A program made the position numbers and the translations under genes. A DNA stretch of 64,000 nucleotides from Ardenticatenales bacterium (GTDB lineage: Bacteria > Chloroflexota > Anaerolineae > Promineifilales > Promineifilaceae): positions 248,001-312,000 of the forward strand of contig JACKBL010000008.1 in assembly GCA_020634515.1 (NCBI GenBank). Reading direction: 5' to 3'. The notes beneath the pieces were generated by a model that was not told where the DNA came from, did no database searches, and worked only from the letters and a program-made list of their open reading frames with translations. Below, in pieces: positions 39,201-48,091 of this stretch. Positions within the stretch are counted from its first letter, which is position 1; each line of letters opens with the position of its first letter.

Positions 39201-41097
39201 GTAAATCCAGATCCATTTGTCCGACGGATGTTTCTTTGCCGCCGCCATTCTGGGAAAATAGCAGAGGGCGTAAATCAACTCCCAGATAGGGCTGCAATAC
39301 CTCACAACAGTGATCAATCACTTGCCGGAAGAGGGGTTCGTTGTGGTACAAACCCGCCGCCATGTTGATATACTGGTCCCCCAATCCTGGAAACATGAAC
39401 GTTATCGGGCGAGAGTGAGACGAAACGACGCTGCTTAAGACGTTTCGTGCTGTTGGGTTTTCCAAACCCGTTATGGCTTCTTGTGCCGAGTGGCACACCA
39501 CGATCCGTCTGAAGTCAAAAGCCGCACGCCCAACCTGCAAGGTGTAGGCTATATCGGACAGCGGCGCGTTTGGGTGCGTCTGTAGATAGGTAGCCAGATT
39601 GCCGGTGGCGTGGGCCAATGCTGTTTCTGTTCGGGCTGACAAAGGAAGCAGAAAGGGCGTGCGTGAATGGGGGTCGGCTGGCGTTGCTTGCGGGGTAGGG
39701 GCTTCTTCTAAAACCACATGAGCATTTGTGCCGGCCCAGCCGAATGAGCTGACGCCGGCGAGACGACGGCCATTGATAGGCTTCCAGGGGGTAAGTTGCG
39801 TGGGCACTTGGAATTGGTGTTCATTCCAGGTGATGTAAGGGTTCGGTTGGCGCAAATGCAGATGAGGAGGAATGGCCTGATGCTGTAAGCTGAGGACTGT
39901 TTTGATCAAACCGGCCATGCCCGCGGCGGTTGTGAGATGCCCCAGATTGGTTTTGACTGTGCCAACAAGGAGGGGGCGTTCTGGTGGGCGACTTTGACAC
40001 AGCGCGGCTTGTATGGATTCTATCTCAATGGGATCGCCCAGCGGGGTGCCAGAACCATGTGCTTCGACGTAGCTAATTTGAGTGGGGGAGATGCCGGCAT
40101 TTTCCAATGCTTTCCGGATAACGGCTTGCTGCGATAGGCCATTTGGCGCAGTCAGCCCGTTGCTCCGCCCGTCCTCGTTGATGGCTGAACCACGGATCAA
40201 TGCCAGCACATGATCCCCCGCCGCTACAGCGTCAGACCATCGCTTTAATACGACGACGCCGCACCCTTCACCAACGCCAAAGCCATCCGCGCCGGCGTCG
40301 AATGTTTTGCAGTAACCATCCGCCGAAAGCATACCCATTTTACAGTAATTAATGAATGTCTCTGGCGAGGAAATGACATGGACACCGCCAACGAGCGCCA
40401 GGCCGCACTCCTGGGTGCGTAAGCTCTGGCAGGCTAGATGGACGGCCACCAGCGAAGATGAGCAGGCGGTGTCAACAGCTAACGTTGGTCCGCGAAAGTC
40501 GAAAAGGTACGAAAGCCGTCCTGCTGCCGCGCTGCACGAACTGCCGAGCAGAAAGTTTGGGTCGTCAACGCAGACATCCCCCTCACTTCTGATTTGATGC
40601 TGTGTATATTGGTTGTCGGAAACACCAATAAACACACCTATGTTGCGGTCGGTCAGGCGATTGGGGTCTTGTCCTGCCTGCTCCAGCGCTTCCCACGCTA
40701 CTTCCAATAGCAATCGCTGCTGCGGGTCCATGCGCCGGGCTTCACGGGGAGATATGCCAAAGAAGGCGGCATCAAACGATGTTGCCTCGGCCACAAAGCC
40801 GCCGCGTCTGGTGTACATCTTGCCAGGTGCGGCAGGGTCCGGATCATAATAGGTGTCGCTTGCCCAACGGTCGGGAGGGATTTCGCCAATCCCATCTTCT
40901 CCCTGTCGCAACATATTCCAGAACGCTTGGAGGGTGTTGGCGCTGCCTGGAAAACGGCAGGCCATTCCCACGATGGCAATTGGTTCCCGCTGCGTCTGAT
41001 TGGCCGCTTCTAGTCTGGCGCGTGCCTCCTTGAGTGCCAGCAGGGCGTGTTTGAGTTGCTGCGATGTATTCCTGCTTGTGTCTGGGGAAACGCTCAT
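36277..41097 (-). CDS. Type I polyketide synthase PKS-2, one module (KS-AT-KR-ACP)
   Basis: A 1606-residue one-module synthase. An N-terminal coiled-coil docking segment (about residues 12-40, QLKHALLALKEARARLEA) precedes the ketosynthase, which has canonical DTACSSSLVAVH (Cys212), EAHGSGT and LGHLTTA. The acyltransferase has FMFPGLGDQY, GYSLGEY near 683 and HAFHS, so its AT is of the same kind as in PKS-3 to -5 although its KS is not. No dehydratase is present; WFHLPTW leads to a structural region and a ketoreductase (GGFGGIG near 1218, VDYCAANAF). The carrier has LGGNSLLG near 1535. The C-terminus is a basic tail (RERGQKRKERRQRRGLARS). The ATG at 41097 directly follows the TAG of PKS-1 (TAGATG), so translation is probably coupled. 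The N-terminal coiled coil pairs logically with the acidic helical tail of PKS-1. Confidence 0.96.
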   Translation of the reverse strand: MSVSPDTSRNTSQQLKHALLALKEARARLEAANQTQREPIAIVGMACRFPGSANTLQAFWNMLRQGEDGIGEIPPDRWASDTYYDPDPAAPGKMYTRRGGFVAEATSFDAAFFGISPREARRMDPQQRLLLEVAWEALEQAGQDPNRLTDRNIGVFIGVSDNQYTQHQIRSEGDVCVDDPNFLLGSSCSAAAGRLSYLFDFRGPTLAVDTACSSSLVAVHLACQSLRTQECGLALVGGVHVISSPETFINYCKMGMLSADGYCKTFDAGADGFGVGEGCGVVVLKRWSDAVAAGDHVLALIRGSAINEDGRSNGLTAPNGLSQQAVIRKALENAGISPTQISYVEAHGSGTPLGDPIEIESIQAALCQSRPPERPLLVGTVKTNLGHLTTAAGMAGLIKTVLSLQHQAIPPHLHLRQPNPYITWNEHQFQVPTQLTPWKPINGRRLAGVSSFGWAGTNAHVVLEEAPTPQATPADPHSRTPFLLPLSARTETALAHATGNLATYLQTHPNAPLSDIAYTLQVGRAAFDFRRIVVCHSAQEAITGLENPTARNVLSSVVSSHSRPITFMFPGLGDQYINMAAGLYHNEPLFRQVIDHCCEVLQPYLGVDLRPLLFSQNGGGKETSVGQMDLDLRQMLGRANKKDVSGSLKQTSLAQPALFVLEYALAQLWMSWGIQPQAMIGYSLGEYVAACLAGVFSLEDALQLVARRAQMIDALPAGSMLAVALPEESIAPLLSEAVSLSGINGPTMGVVAGSPTAIADLEQTLIARGIACRPVSTTHAFHSRAMTPIMDELTQLVAQFERRPPQIPYISNVTGTWITDEQAVDPRYWATHMRQPVRFADGVRALWEKPGNILVEVGVGQMLGSMAMQHPARASANDPIVLSSLPSAHDATSDQAFMVRSLGQLWLSGCAIDWSGFHTQASRRRLPLPTYPFERQQYWTHHSRPASPELSLPPAPAQTSMAKQEMDDWFHLPTWQRVPLLPPNNAPETRPQNWLLFADALGVGTALATQLRQRGDQVIVVTAGDAFQRLQQGFYTINPQLSQEYEDLLHHLSLLNLAPDHIVHLWNVWTKERVVVDEDSVTQAQELGFYSLLFLAQALGKQQTTTPIQLHVISNNMQDMSGGEATCPEKATMLGMIRVIPQEYPHIRCQSIDVALPAESRAIAMQLLPELSGDIAETVVAYRGRSRWVQSFVPAKLTHKQSGLDLLRQRGVYLITGGFGGIGFALARSLAKKFQARLILVGRSPLPPRTAWSSLLVDENAPVSTRNRIRQILALEESGAEVLAATADAADKAQMQQVIAEAHARFGHIHGVFHVAGVPGEGLIQAKAPDVAAQVLRPKVQGSVMLHNILRQTQQTLDFIVLYSSLGAVMGGLGEVDYCAANAFLGAFSHYLQSHHGINAVTIDWGLWQWDTWQSNMAADVPGVYEQIRQIRQTYGISFAEGEEALWRVLATPLPQVLVSPLDLQATMARQYSFTITDFLQDVSRTRQQTTHPRPNLRNPYVAPSNETERAIAAIWADVLAMDSVGIHDHFLELGGNSLLGMMIIARLKQAFGIALSAASLYEGPTVSELYKLISPNEETDKTLSANRERGQKRKERRQRRGLARS

Positions 41098-44000
41098 CTA
41101 CACACTCTTCAATAGATCGTCCAGCGCCGCTATCTCTTCCGCCAGCAGGGCTTCCAGTTCGCTATCTGATAACTGGTCGAGGGAGTCCGTAGAAACGTCC
41201 GCGGGAGAGGCTGGTGAATGGGCTGGGAGGGTTGCTTGGACAGACAGGGTTTTAGGGGGCGGTGCGTGCTCGTCGGCCATGAATTTTCCTGACAAATGCG
41301 CGGCCAATGAATGGATAGTGGGATAGTTGAAGATAAGGGTTGTTGACAACTGCATTTGCAGGTTTTTCTCCAGGCGATTTTTCAGCTCCAGAGCCATTAG
41401 GGAGTCAATTCCCAATCCTTTGAAGGATTGGTTGGCCGATATGGTTTCTGTGGGTAGATGCAGTACCTGACCGACTTGATCGCGCAGGTAGGCTTCCAGG
41501 GTGGCGTTTCTGGCCTGCTGGGGTTGGTTTGTCAATAGTTCCCGCATTGATTTGTTGTCTTGTTCGCGGGGATCATGGGTCAGCTCTGGCATTAGCTCAT
41601 GGAAGAATGGCAATGTGGTAGCTTCTGGCATGGACACGGCCCACTGCCGGCAGTCAAAAGCCATCACGCTTATTTGCGTTTCGTGTTGCCGTTTCATTAG
41701 CCAATCGAAGGCGGCTATCCCTTGCGCGGGTGTTAATGCGCCCAAGCCACGCAATGTCAAAAGCTGGCTCTGGGCCTCGTCCATCGCGGCCAGGCCAACT
41801 TCTGCCCATACGCCCCAATTGATGCTTGTGGCGGGCAGCCCTTGCGCGTGGCGGTAGTGCGCCAGGGCGTCCAAAAAAGCGTTGGCAGCCAGATAGTTGC
41901 CCTGTCCGGGTAAGCCGAGAATGGTGGCGGAGGAGGAAAATAGGACGAAGAAGTCCAGGGGTTTGTGGCGTGTGAGCGTGTGTAGATTCCAGGCGCCTTT
42001 TATCTTCGGCGCGAATACACGTTCAAATTGCGCCTGGTCAAGCTGGTGCAGAAGGGCATCATCCAGGATGCCGGCAGCGTGGATAATGCCGCGCAAGGGT
42101 GGTGATGTCTCTTCGATTTGTCGAAGGACGGAGGCCACTTCGTCAGCCTGGGAAACATCCGCGGCTACTGTGACAACGTTTATGCCGGCACAAACCAATT
42201 CATCTATGCTCTTTTGCTTATCGCTTGAGGGTTGGCCGCGGCTCATTAAAATGATCGTGCCCGCTCCTTGCGTCGCTAACCATCGGGCGGTTTTTAATCC
42301 CAATCCGCCCAACCCGCCGGTAATCAGGTAACTACCATCAGGTTGGATACGTGTCGCGGGTCTTTTCGTGCCGGTCACTGTGACTGATTGGGCGGGAATC
42401 GTTATCACAATCTTGCCGATGTGTTTGCCCTGGGCCATATGCCGCAAGGCGTTCTCCGCTTCGGTTATGGCAAAGGTTTTGCAGGGGAGGGGCGTGAGCT
42501 TCCCCGCCGCAAACAAGGACATTATCTCTCGCAGGCGTTCCATGACGAAAGAACGCTTTTCCTTGATAAGACGAGCCAGGTCAATAGCGAAAAATGACAG
42601 GTTGTTCTTGAAAGGACGCATAGCCAGGGGCTTGTTTTGATAGATGTCCTGTTTACCAATCTCCAGGAAGCGGCCATATGACCCTAAAACGGACAGACTT
42701 TGCTCCATTGCTTCCCCGGTAAGGGAGTTCAAGACGACATCAACGCCCTTTCCATCCGTATGCGTCATTACCTCACGCGCAAAATCCAATGTGCGAGAGT
42801 CCATTACCTTTTGGATGCCCAGCGTTTGCAGATAGGCGCGTTTTTCCGCCGAGCCGGCGGTGGCTAAAACTTCAGCGCCGACCAATTGGGCTAGCTGCAC
42901 TGCCGCCAGCCCTACGCCGCCAGAAGCAGCGTGAATCAATACCCGCTCTTCCGTTTGCAAACGTCCCAGGTAATACAGAGCGTAATAGGCTGTCAGAAAC
43001 GTGATGGGAATAGTGGCTGCCTGTTCGTGCGTCAGATGAGATGGTTTGGGCACTACCAGTGCAGCCGGGACAATGACGTGCGAGGCCAGCAGGCTGGTGG
43101 TGTCGAAGTCTGGGGCAAGTGCCAATACCTCGTCTCCGACATGCAAACCAACCACTTCTTCCCCGATAGCCGTGATTATCCCGCTGCACTCACCGCCTAG
43201 GAATGCCGGCATTCGCGGATCAACGGCCGGGTAAATAGCCATCGCCTTCATAACATCCATGAAATTCAACCCGGCTGTTTGAACGGCTATCTCTACCTGG
43301 TCTGGCCCTGGAGCCGTTCGCGTCGCGGCTTCCAAGCTCAATTGGTCCAGGATTCCAGGTTGGTTGATTTTAAGACGATAAGCCTGATCAGGGAGACTCC
43401 CGACCCCATTTGTTTGATCGAGCGGCGTGACGGGCGTTTCTATTTCGGGTACATAGCGCGCCAATCTGGCCACATACCGTCCATCAATCCGCAACGCGAT
43501 CTGCTCCACAGGGGCATCATACTGTAACTCAGCCAGCAAGGCCTCGGTTTCCCCGGCAAATGGCTGTTGGCTCAAGTCAATACGGGTGCAGCGCAGTTCG
43601 GGTCGTTCGTTGATAACGCCTGCTCCCAGTCCCCACAGGGCTGCCTGGTCGGCCGCGACGACATCAGGTGTTTCGCCTGCTGCCTGTGACCCGCGGGTAA
43701 TTAGCCACAATCGGGGAGAAGGATATCGCGGCGTTTTGCGCATCGCCCGGATCAGATAGGCAATGCCCACGCACGCCATCCGCGCTGCCATCAAATTGTC
43801 GGCCGTTGTCTCGTCAGAAAACGAGGATGTTAAACCCCACAGGTAAACAATATGATCAATCTGTTCTGTCTCCGCGAAGATCGTACCGATTCCTTGCTGC
43901 CATGACGCGACCGAAAGCGGATTGAACTGGTATTCGCCGGCAGAAAGCTGTTGGTCATCCGCGCCGGGCCAGACAACGATGCAAGTTGCCCCGGCTTCCC

Positions 44001-47000
44001 GCAGGCGATCCACCAATTGACGAGCCAGGCCAGTCGTATCGGCAAAGATCAGCCAGTTGGTTGATGTTGTTAGAACAAGTCCGTTGCGGGCAGCGTGCGG
44101 TTGCCGCTGCCATTGAACCTTATAGAACCAGTTGGGTAGGATAGGGGTTTTCGGCCGGGGAATATGCTGCAAATGCAGCCCGTAGGCGGCTGCCAATAGC
44201 TGGCCGGCCCCATCTACTAGCAGCACATCCCCTGTAATGCCGTCTGGCGTTAGGGAATGGCCTTTTGCCTGGGCATAAAGGACCTCACCATCCTCTGGCT
44301 GAGCGTATATCCGCAAACTGTTCAGATGTTTTGGCAGGTAGAGGCGTGTCTTGTCGTCGTGCCTGGGCAAAGTAGCGAATAGGAGTTGGAAACAGGCATC
44401 CAACAAGGCAGGATGCAGCTTTTGCCCGTTGTTGCCCGCTGAAGGCAACGCCACAGGCCGCAATTTGCCGATGACGTCCTCTGATTCTCCGGCCCACCAT
44501 TCAATGACACCCTGGAAATGCGGGCCATAATGCAGTCCGCGTTGACGCATGGAAGTGTAGTGCGTGGAGCCGGAGACGACGTCCGCGGCGGAGGAGGGCT
44601 GAGAGAGGGCGGCGAACGGTTGAGGTGGGTTGTTTCCACGGGAACGTGCTTCTGGCTCTATTTCTTGAATAGTTCCATAAGTATGTAGTGACCAGGATTT
44701 TGTCTGGGTAGATGTGTGCGGCCGACTGTAAAGGCGAAAAGTAAATGTACCTGGTGTGTCGGGGGTGATTGTAAGCTGTATGACATGTGTTTGTGCATCA
44801 TCCAGAGTGAGCGCTTCTTGAAAAACAACCTGTGCCAATTGAAAATCTGTTTTGGGGAGGATTTGGGTGGCGGCGGCAAAAATGGTGTCCAGATAGAAAG
44901 ATGCCGGCACAATGGTCAACTCTTGCACCCGATGATCGCGCAGATAAGAAAAGTGAGCTAAGGATAACGTTCCTTGCCAGAGATGATTGCCCTCAGCGGT
45001 GAGGGTATACGTGTCCGGCAGCGAGGTGATACCGGAGGCGCGTGGTGTATGGTTTGATTCAGCCGGGCTTTGAGTCGTGACCCAATAAGATTCACGCTGC
45101 CAGGGATACAAGGGCAGCCGTACAAAGTTCCCGGGCCGTGCATAAAATGACGCCCATCGCACCGGATACGCCAGGGCAAAAACACGTTCTAATGATGTCA
45201 GCAAATTGACCTGTTCTGGTTCATCTCGCCGTAGCGACGAGAGCGTAGTTCCCGCCTGGTTTGCATATTGCAGCCCCTGTTGCACGGCGGGCAACAAAAT
45301 GGGATGCGGACTCATCTCAATAAAAATAGTGTGACCACTTGCTATCAGTTGCTGCGTCATGGCGGAGAAAAGCACAGGCTGGCGCAGATTCTTCGCCCAA
45401 TATGTCCTGTCACATTCGTCGCCCTCAATGACCGCCCCTAGCGTGGTAGAGTAAATGGGAACAGACCCCGAACAAGGTTGGAGGTCGGCCAATTCAACCA
45501 GCAATTCCGGAATCAAAGAGTCCATTTGTGGACTGTGCGAAGCAACGTCAACCTTTACGCGCCGACAATACACATCCTGAGCCTGCAATCTTTGCTCAAT
45601 ACGCTCAAGGGCGAACGGTTCTCCAGCGAGTACGCACATTTGTGGACTGTTATTAACGGCCAAACAAACGGAATCGGCACTTTCCGCCGCTAACAATTCT
45701 CGTGCTTCTTCCAGAGACAATTCCACAACGATCATGGCCCCTTGCCCGGCCACGCGACGCAGCAGTTGACTGCGCCGGCAAATAATCCTCATGGCATCCG
45801 TCAAACTCAAAGCGCCAGCCACAAAAGCAGCCGCGACTTCTCCCATGCTATGTCCAATCACGGCATTGGGTTCAATCCCCCACCAACGCCAAAGTGCCGC
45901 CAGGGCAATTTCGATGGACAACAATGTAGGTTGTAACACATCAATCTCGCCAAGAAGGTAGCCAGGAGATTCGGGATCCGTTACAAGTTGCGTTTGCAAT
46001 GACCAGGTTACAAACGGTCGCATCGCTTCTTCGCATTGGGCCAACGTTTGCCGAAAGACGGGTTCGCGAATCATCAATTCCCGCCCCATTCCCAACCACT
46101 GTGAGCCTTGCCCTGGAAACACAAAGGCGATTTTGGGCGCGGCAACAGCAGACGCTGTGTCATCCATGACCGTTGCAGACCGCTTTTCATGCAGAAATGC
46201 GCTCAACCGCGCCGATATTTCTTCTTTGTTTCGGCCCACAAAGCCCGCCCGTTTTCTATGGTGCATGCGGCGACAACTGGCGGTGTAACAGATGTCAGAC
46301 AAAGAAGCATTTTCTGTTGTCGTCAGCCACGTCTGGAAGGCGCGTACCGTTTCTCTCAGGGCAGCGGACGTATGCGCGGACAAGGGAAGCAAGTAAGCTT
46401 TGTCGTCAGTTTCGGGTGATTTGCCTTCTCCCAAAGTCAGAGGGCTTTCCATCAGGATGGCGTGCGCATTCGTGCCTGTAATACCAAACGAATTGACGCC
46501 AGCAATGCCTTGTCCTTTCTTTGCCGGTAAGGGCCTGGTTTCGGTGACGAGATGTATCCTCCCTGTTTCCCAGGCTACTTGCCCGTTGGCGTTGTGTAAA
46601 TGGAGGCTGGGCGGGATCAGGCGATGCTTTAGAATCAGCGCGGCTTTGATCAAGCCGGTAATTCCTGCCGCGCCTTCAGTGTGTCCAAAATTCGTTTTGG
46701 CGGAACCGACAAAGCAGGGCTTGTCCGCGGAACGCCCATTGCCAAGAACAGCGGACAGGGCGCCTAATTCGACAGGATCCCCGACCCGCGTACCGCTGCC
46801 GTGCGCTTCGACGTAATGGACGTGGTGGGGATCAATGCCGGCACTTTCATAAACAAAACGCAGTAACGCCTCCTGCCCGGCCTGGCTTGGCGTGCCCAAA
46901 TAGCCATTTCGGTGACCATCATTGTTAACAGCGCTGCCGCCAATCACAGCGTAAATTGAGTCATTATCTTCGATAGCCTGAGAAAGCCGTTTGAGGATGA

Positions 47001-47757
47001 TCACCCCCACGCCTTCGCTGCGCACGTAACCATCAGCCGCCGCATCGCCAAATTTGCACAACCCATCAGGCGCAATCATGTTCGAGCGAGAATATGCAAC
47101 ACTGATGTGAGGTTGCAGAATAAGGTTGGCGCCACCCACAACGGCCAGATTGCACTCCCCATTTCTTATACTTTGACAACCAAGATGCACCGCGACCAGA
47201 GACGAAGAACAGGCCGTATCAATCGTCATACTTGGCCCCTGCAACCCCAGGAAGAAGGAAAGCCGCCCGGATGCGGCATAGCGACCGCTCCCTGTCGTCA
47301 TATGAAAATCGAGTTTGCTCAGATCGCGAAACACATGCGTTTCATAATCGCTGAGCCACAAACCGATGAAGACACCTGTACGACTGCCGACTAATGCTTC
47401 AGGAACCTGCCCGGCATCCTCCAGCGCTTCCCAGGTTGTTTCCAAGAGCAACCGCTGTTGCGGGTCCATGCGCCGGGCCTCGCGTGGGGAAATACCGAAA
47501 AATTCCGCGTCAAACCGATCGATATTTTCTAGGAAGCCCCCCCGACGAGTCGTCACTTCTTCCAACGCGCCCGGAAAAAACGCATAGTTCGTGCGCAGCC
47601 GTTCCGGCGTGATATCTCCAATGCCAATTTTTTTGTCTAGTAGGAATTGCCAGAAAGCGTCTGGCGAATTGACATTGCCCGGTAAACGACAACCAATGCC
47701 AATAATGGCAACTGGTTCGGATATAGCGCCGTTCTCAGGGGGAAGAGATGGATACAT
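41098..47757 (-). CDS. Type I polyketide synthase PKS-1, fully reducing module (KS-AT-DH-ER-KR-ACP)
   Basis: A 2219-residue module that should leave a saturated two-carbon extension. Ketosynthase with DTACSSSLVAVH (Cys183) and EAHGSGT. The acyltransferase has the classical FPGQGSQ and GHSMGEV (near 637) and VASH in place of HAFH, which points away from plain malonyl. Dehydratase: His942 in DHRVQELTIVP, where the usual Gly of HxxxGxxxxP is Glu, plus YGPHFQG and HPALLDACFQ. Enoylreductase with HAASGGVGLAAVQLA near 1609. Ketoreductase with GGLGGLG near 1816 and LDD (B-type) in HAAGILDDALL. Carrier GIDSLMALEL near 2117. The acidic helical tail LSDSELEALLAEEIAALDDLL is a docking segment toward PKS-2. 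No loading domain precedes the KS. ATG 47757 puts 14 residues before the KS; the alternative ATG 47880 adds 41 residues with no docking-like character. It is the first PKS gene of the line. Confidence 0.95.
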   Translation of the reverse strand: MYPSLPPENGAISEPVAIIGIGCRLPGNVNSPDAFWQFLLDKKIGIGDITPERLRTNYAFFPGALEEVTTRRGGFLENIDRFDAEFFGISPREARRMDPQQRLLLETTWEALEDAGQVPEALVGSRTGVFIGLWLSDYETHVFRDLSKLDFHMTTGSGRYAASGRLSFFLGLQGPSMTIDTACSSSLVAVHLGCQSIRNGECNLAVVGGANLILQPHISVAYSRSNMIAPDGLCKFGDAAADGYVRSEGVGVIILKRLSQAIEDNDSIYAVIGGSAVNNDGHRNGYLGTPSQAGQEALLRFVYESAGIDPHHVHYVEAHGSGTRVGDPVELGALSAVLGNGRSADKPCFVGSAKTNFGHTEGAAGITGLIKAALILKHRLIPPSLHLHNANGQVAWETGRIHLVTETRPLPAKKGQGIAGVNSFGITGTNAHAILMESPLTLGEGKSPETDDKAYLLPLSAHTSAALRETVRAFQTWLTTTENASLSDICYTASCRRMHHRKRAGFVGRNKEEISARLSAFLHEKRSATVMDDTASAVAAPKIAFVFPGQGSQWLGMGRELMIREPVFRQTLAQCEEAMRPFVTWSLQTQLVTDPESPGYLLGEIDVLQPTLLSIEIALAALWRWWGIEPNAVIGHSMGEVAAAFVAGALSLTDAMRIICRRSQLLRRVAGQGAMIVVELSLEEARELLAAESADSVCLAVNNSPQMCVLAGEPFALERIEQRLQAQDVYCRRVKVDVASHSPQMDSLIPELLVELADLQPCSGSVPIYSTTLGAVIEGDECDRTYWAKNLRQPVLFSAMTQQLIASGHTIFIEMSPHPILLPAVQQGLQYANQAGTTLSSLRRDEPEQVNLLTSLERVFALAYPVRWASFYARPGNFVRLPLYPWQRESYWVTTQSPAESNHTPRASGITSLPDTYTLTAEGNHLWQGTLSLAHFSYLRDHRVQELTIVPASFYLDTIFAAATQILPKTDFQLAQVVFQEALTLDDAQTHVIQLTITPDTPGTFTFRLYSRPHTSTQTKSWSLHTYGTIQEIEPEARSRGNNPPQPFAALSQPSSAADVVSGSTHYTSMRQRGLHYGPHFQGVIEWWAGESEDVIGKLRPVALPSAGNNGQKLHPALLDACFQLLFATLPRHDDKTRLYLPKHLNSLRIYAQPEDGEVLYAQAKGHSLTPDGITGDVLLVDGAGQLLAAAYGLHLQHIPRPKTPILPNWFYKVQWQRQPHAARNGLVLTTSTNWLIFADTTGLARQLVDRLREAGATCIVVWPGADDQQLSAGEYQFNPLSVASWQQGIGTIFAETEQIDHIVYLWGLTSSFSDETTADNLMAARMACVGIAYLIRAMRKTPRYPSPRLWLITRGSQAAGETPDVVAADQAALWGLGAGVINERPELRCTRIDLSQQPFAGETEALLAELQYDAPVEQIALRIDGRYVARLARYVPEIETPVTPLDQTNGVGSLPDQAYRLKINQPGILDQLSLEAATRTAPGPDQVEIAVQTAGLNFMDVMKAMAIYPAVDPRMPAFLGGECSGIITAIGEEVVGLHVGDEVLALAPDFDTTSLLASHVIVPAALVVPKPSHLTHEQAATIPITFLTAYYALYYLGRLQTEERVLIHAASGGVGLAAVQLAQLVGAEVLATAGSAEKRAYLQTLGIQKVMDSRTLDFAREVMTHTDGKGVDVVLNSLTGEAMEQSLSVLGSYGRFLEIGKQDIYQNKPLAMRPFKNNLSFFAIDLARLIKEKRSFVMERLREIMSLFAAGKLTPLPCKTFAITEAENALRHMAQGKHIGKIVITIPAQSVTVTGTKRPATRIQPDGSYLITGGLGGLGLKTARWLATQGAGTIILMSRGQPSSDKQKSIDELVCAGINVVTVAADVSQADEVASVLRQIEETSPPLRGIIHAAGILDDALLHQLDQAQFERVFAPKIKGAWNLHTLTRHKPLDFFVLFSSSATILGLPGQGNYLAANAFLDALAHYRHAQGLPATSINWGVWAEVGLAAMDEAQSQLLTLRGLGALTPAQGIAAFDWLMKRQHETQISVMAFDCRQWAVSMPEATTLPFFHELMPELTHDPREQDNKSMRELLTNQPQQARNATLEAYLRDQVGQVLHLPTETISANQSFKGLGIDSLMALELKNRLEKNLQMQLSTTLIFNYPTIHSLAAHLSGKFMADEHAPPPKTLSVQATLPAHSPASPADVSTDSLDQLSDSELEALLAEEIAALDDLLKSV

Positions 47758-47921
47758 GGTTGTTCTCTCATTGATTACGGAGACTGCCCGCAAATCCCGT
47801 CTGTCTCGGTCGTGGTTAGAAACAGGTACACCACCTGGCAGCCCGCTGATAGTCACAAGGTCTGTCTGATAGCTATCCATGAATGGAAACTCTCGAATAA
47901 AGAACCTCTTACTGTTGAGTC

Positions 47922-48009
47922 ACTGAAAAAACCGGGTTTTTCGAGTGTCCGGCCGAAATTACCAGAGTGGTTCATGTGTAAAAACCCGGTTTTTGGCCTT
48001 TTTTCAGTA
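47922..48009. repeat. Inverted repeat with internal AAACCCGGTTT palindromes
   Basis: Outer arms ACTGAAAAAA (47922-47931) and TTTTTTCAGT (48000-48009). Inside each end lies an AAAACCGGGTTTTT-type palindrome, and GAGTCACTG is directly repeated outside the arms. Related AAACCGGGG...TTTTTC sequence stands next to repeat D1 at 36.15 kb. It could act as a hairpin in the PKS-1 leader RNA or be a small mobile repeat. Confidence 0.5.
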
Positions 48010-48091
48010 GAGTCACTGTTGGAATTTTGACCTTGCTATGTCAAGAGATTAAGCATGGGGCATCATGATTGGTGTGGAACGTGACGTTTGC

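Noticed and set aside
48039..48044. Minus-strand TTGACA as PKS promoter
   Set aside because: No matching -10 box at 16-18 nt; kept only as a remark in the gap entry.
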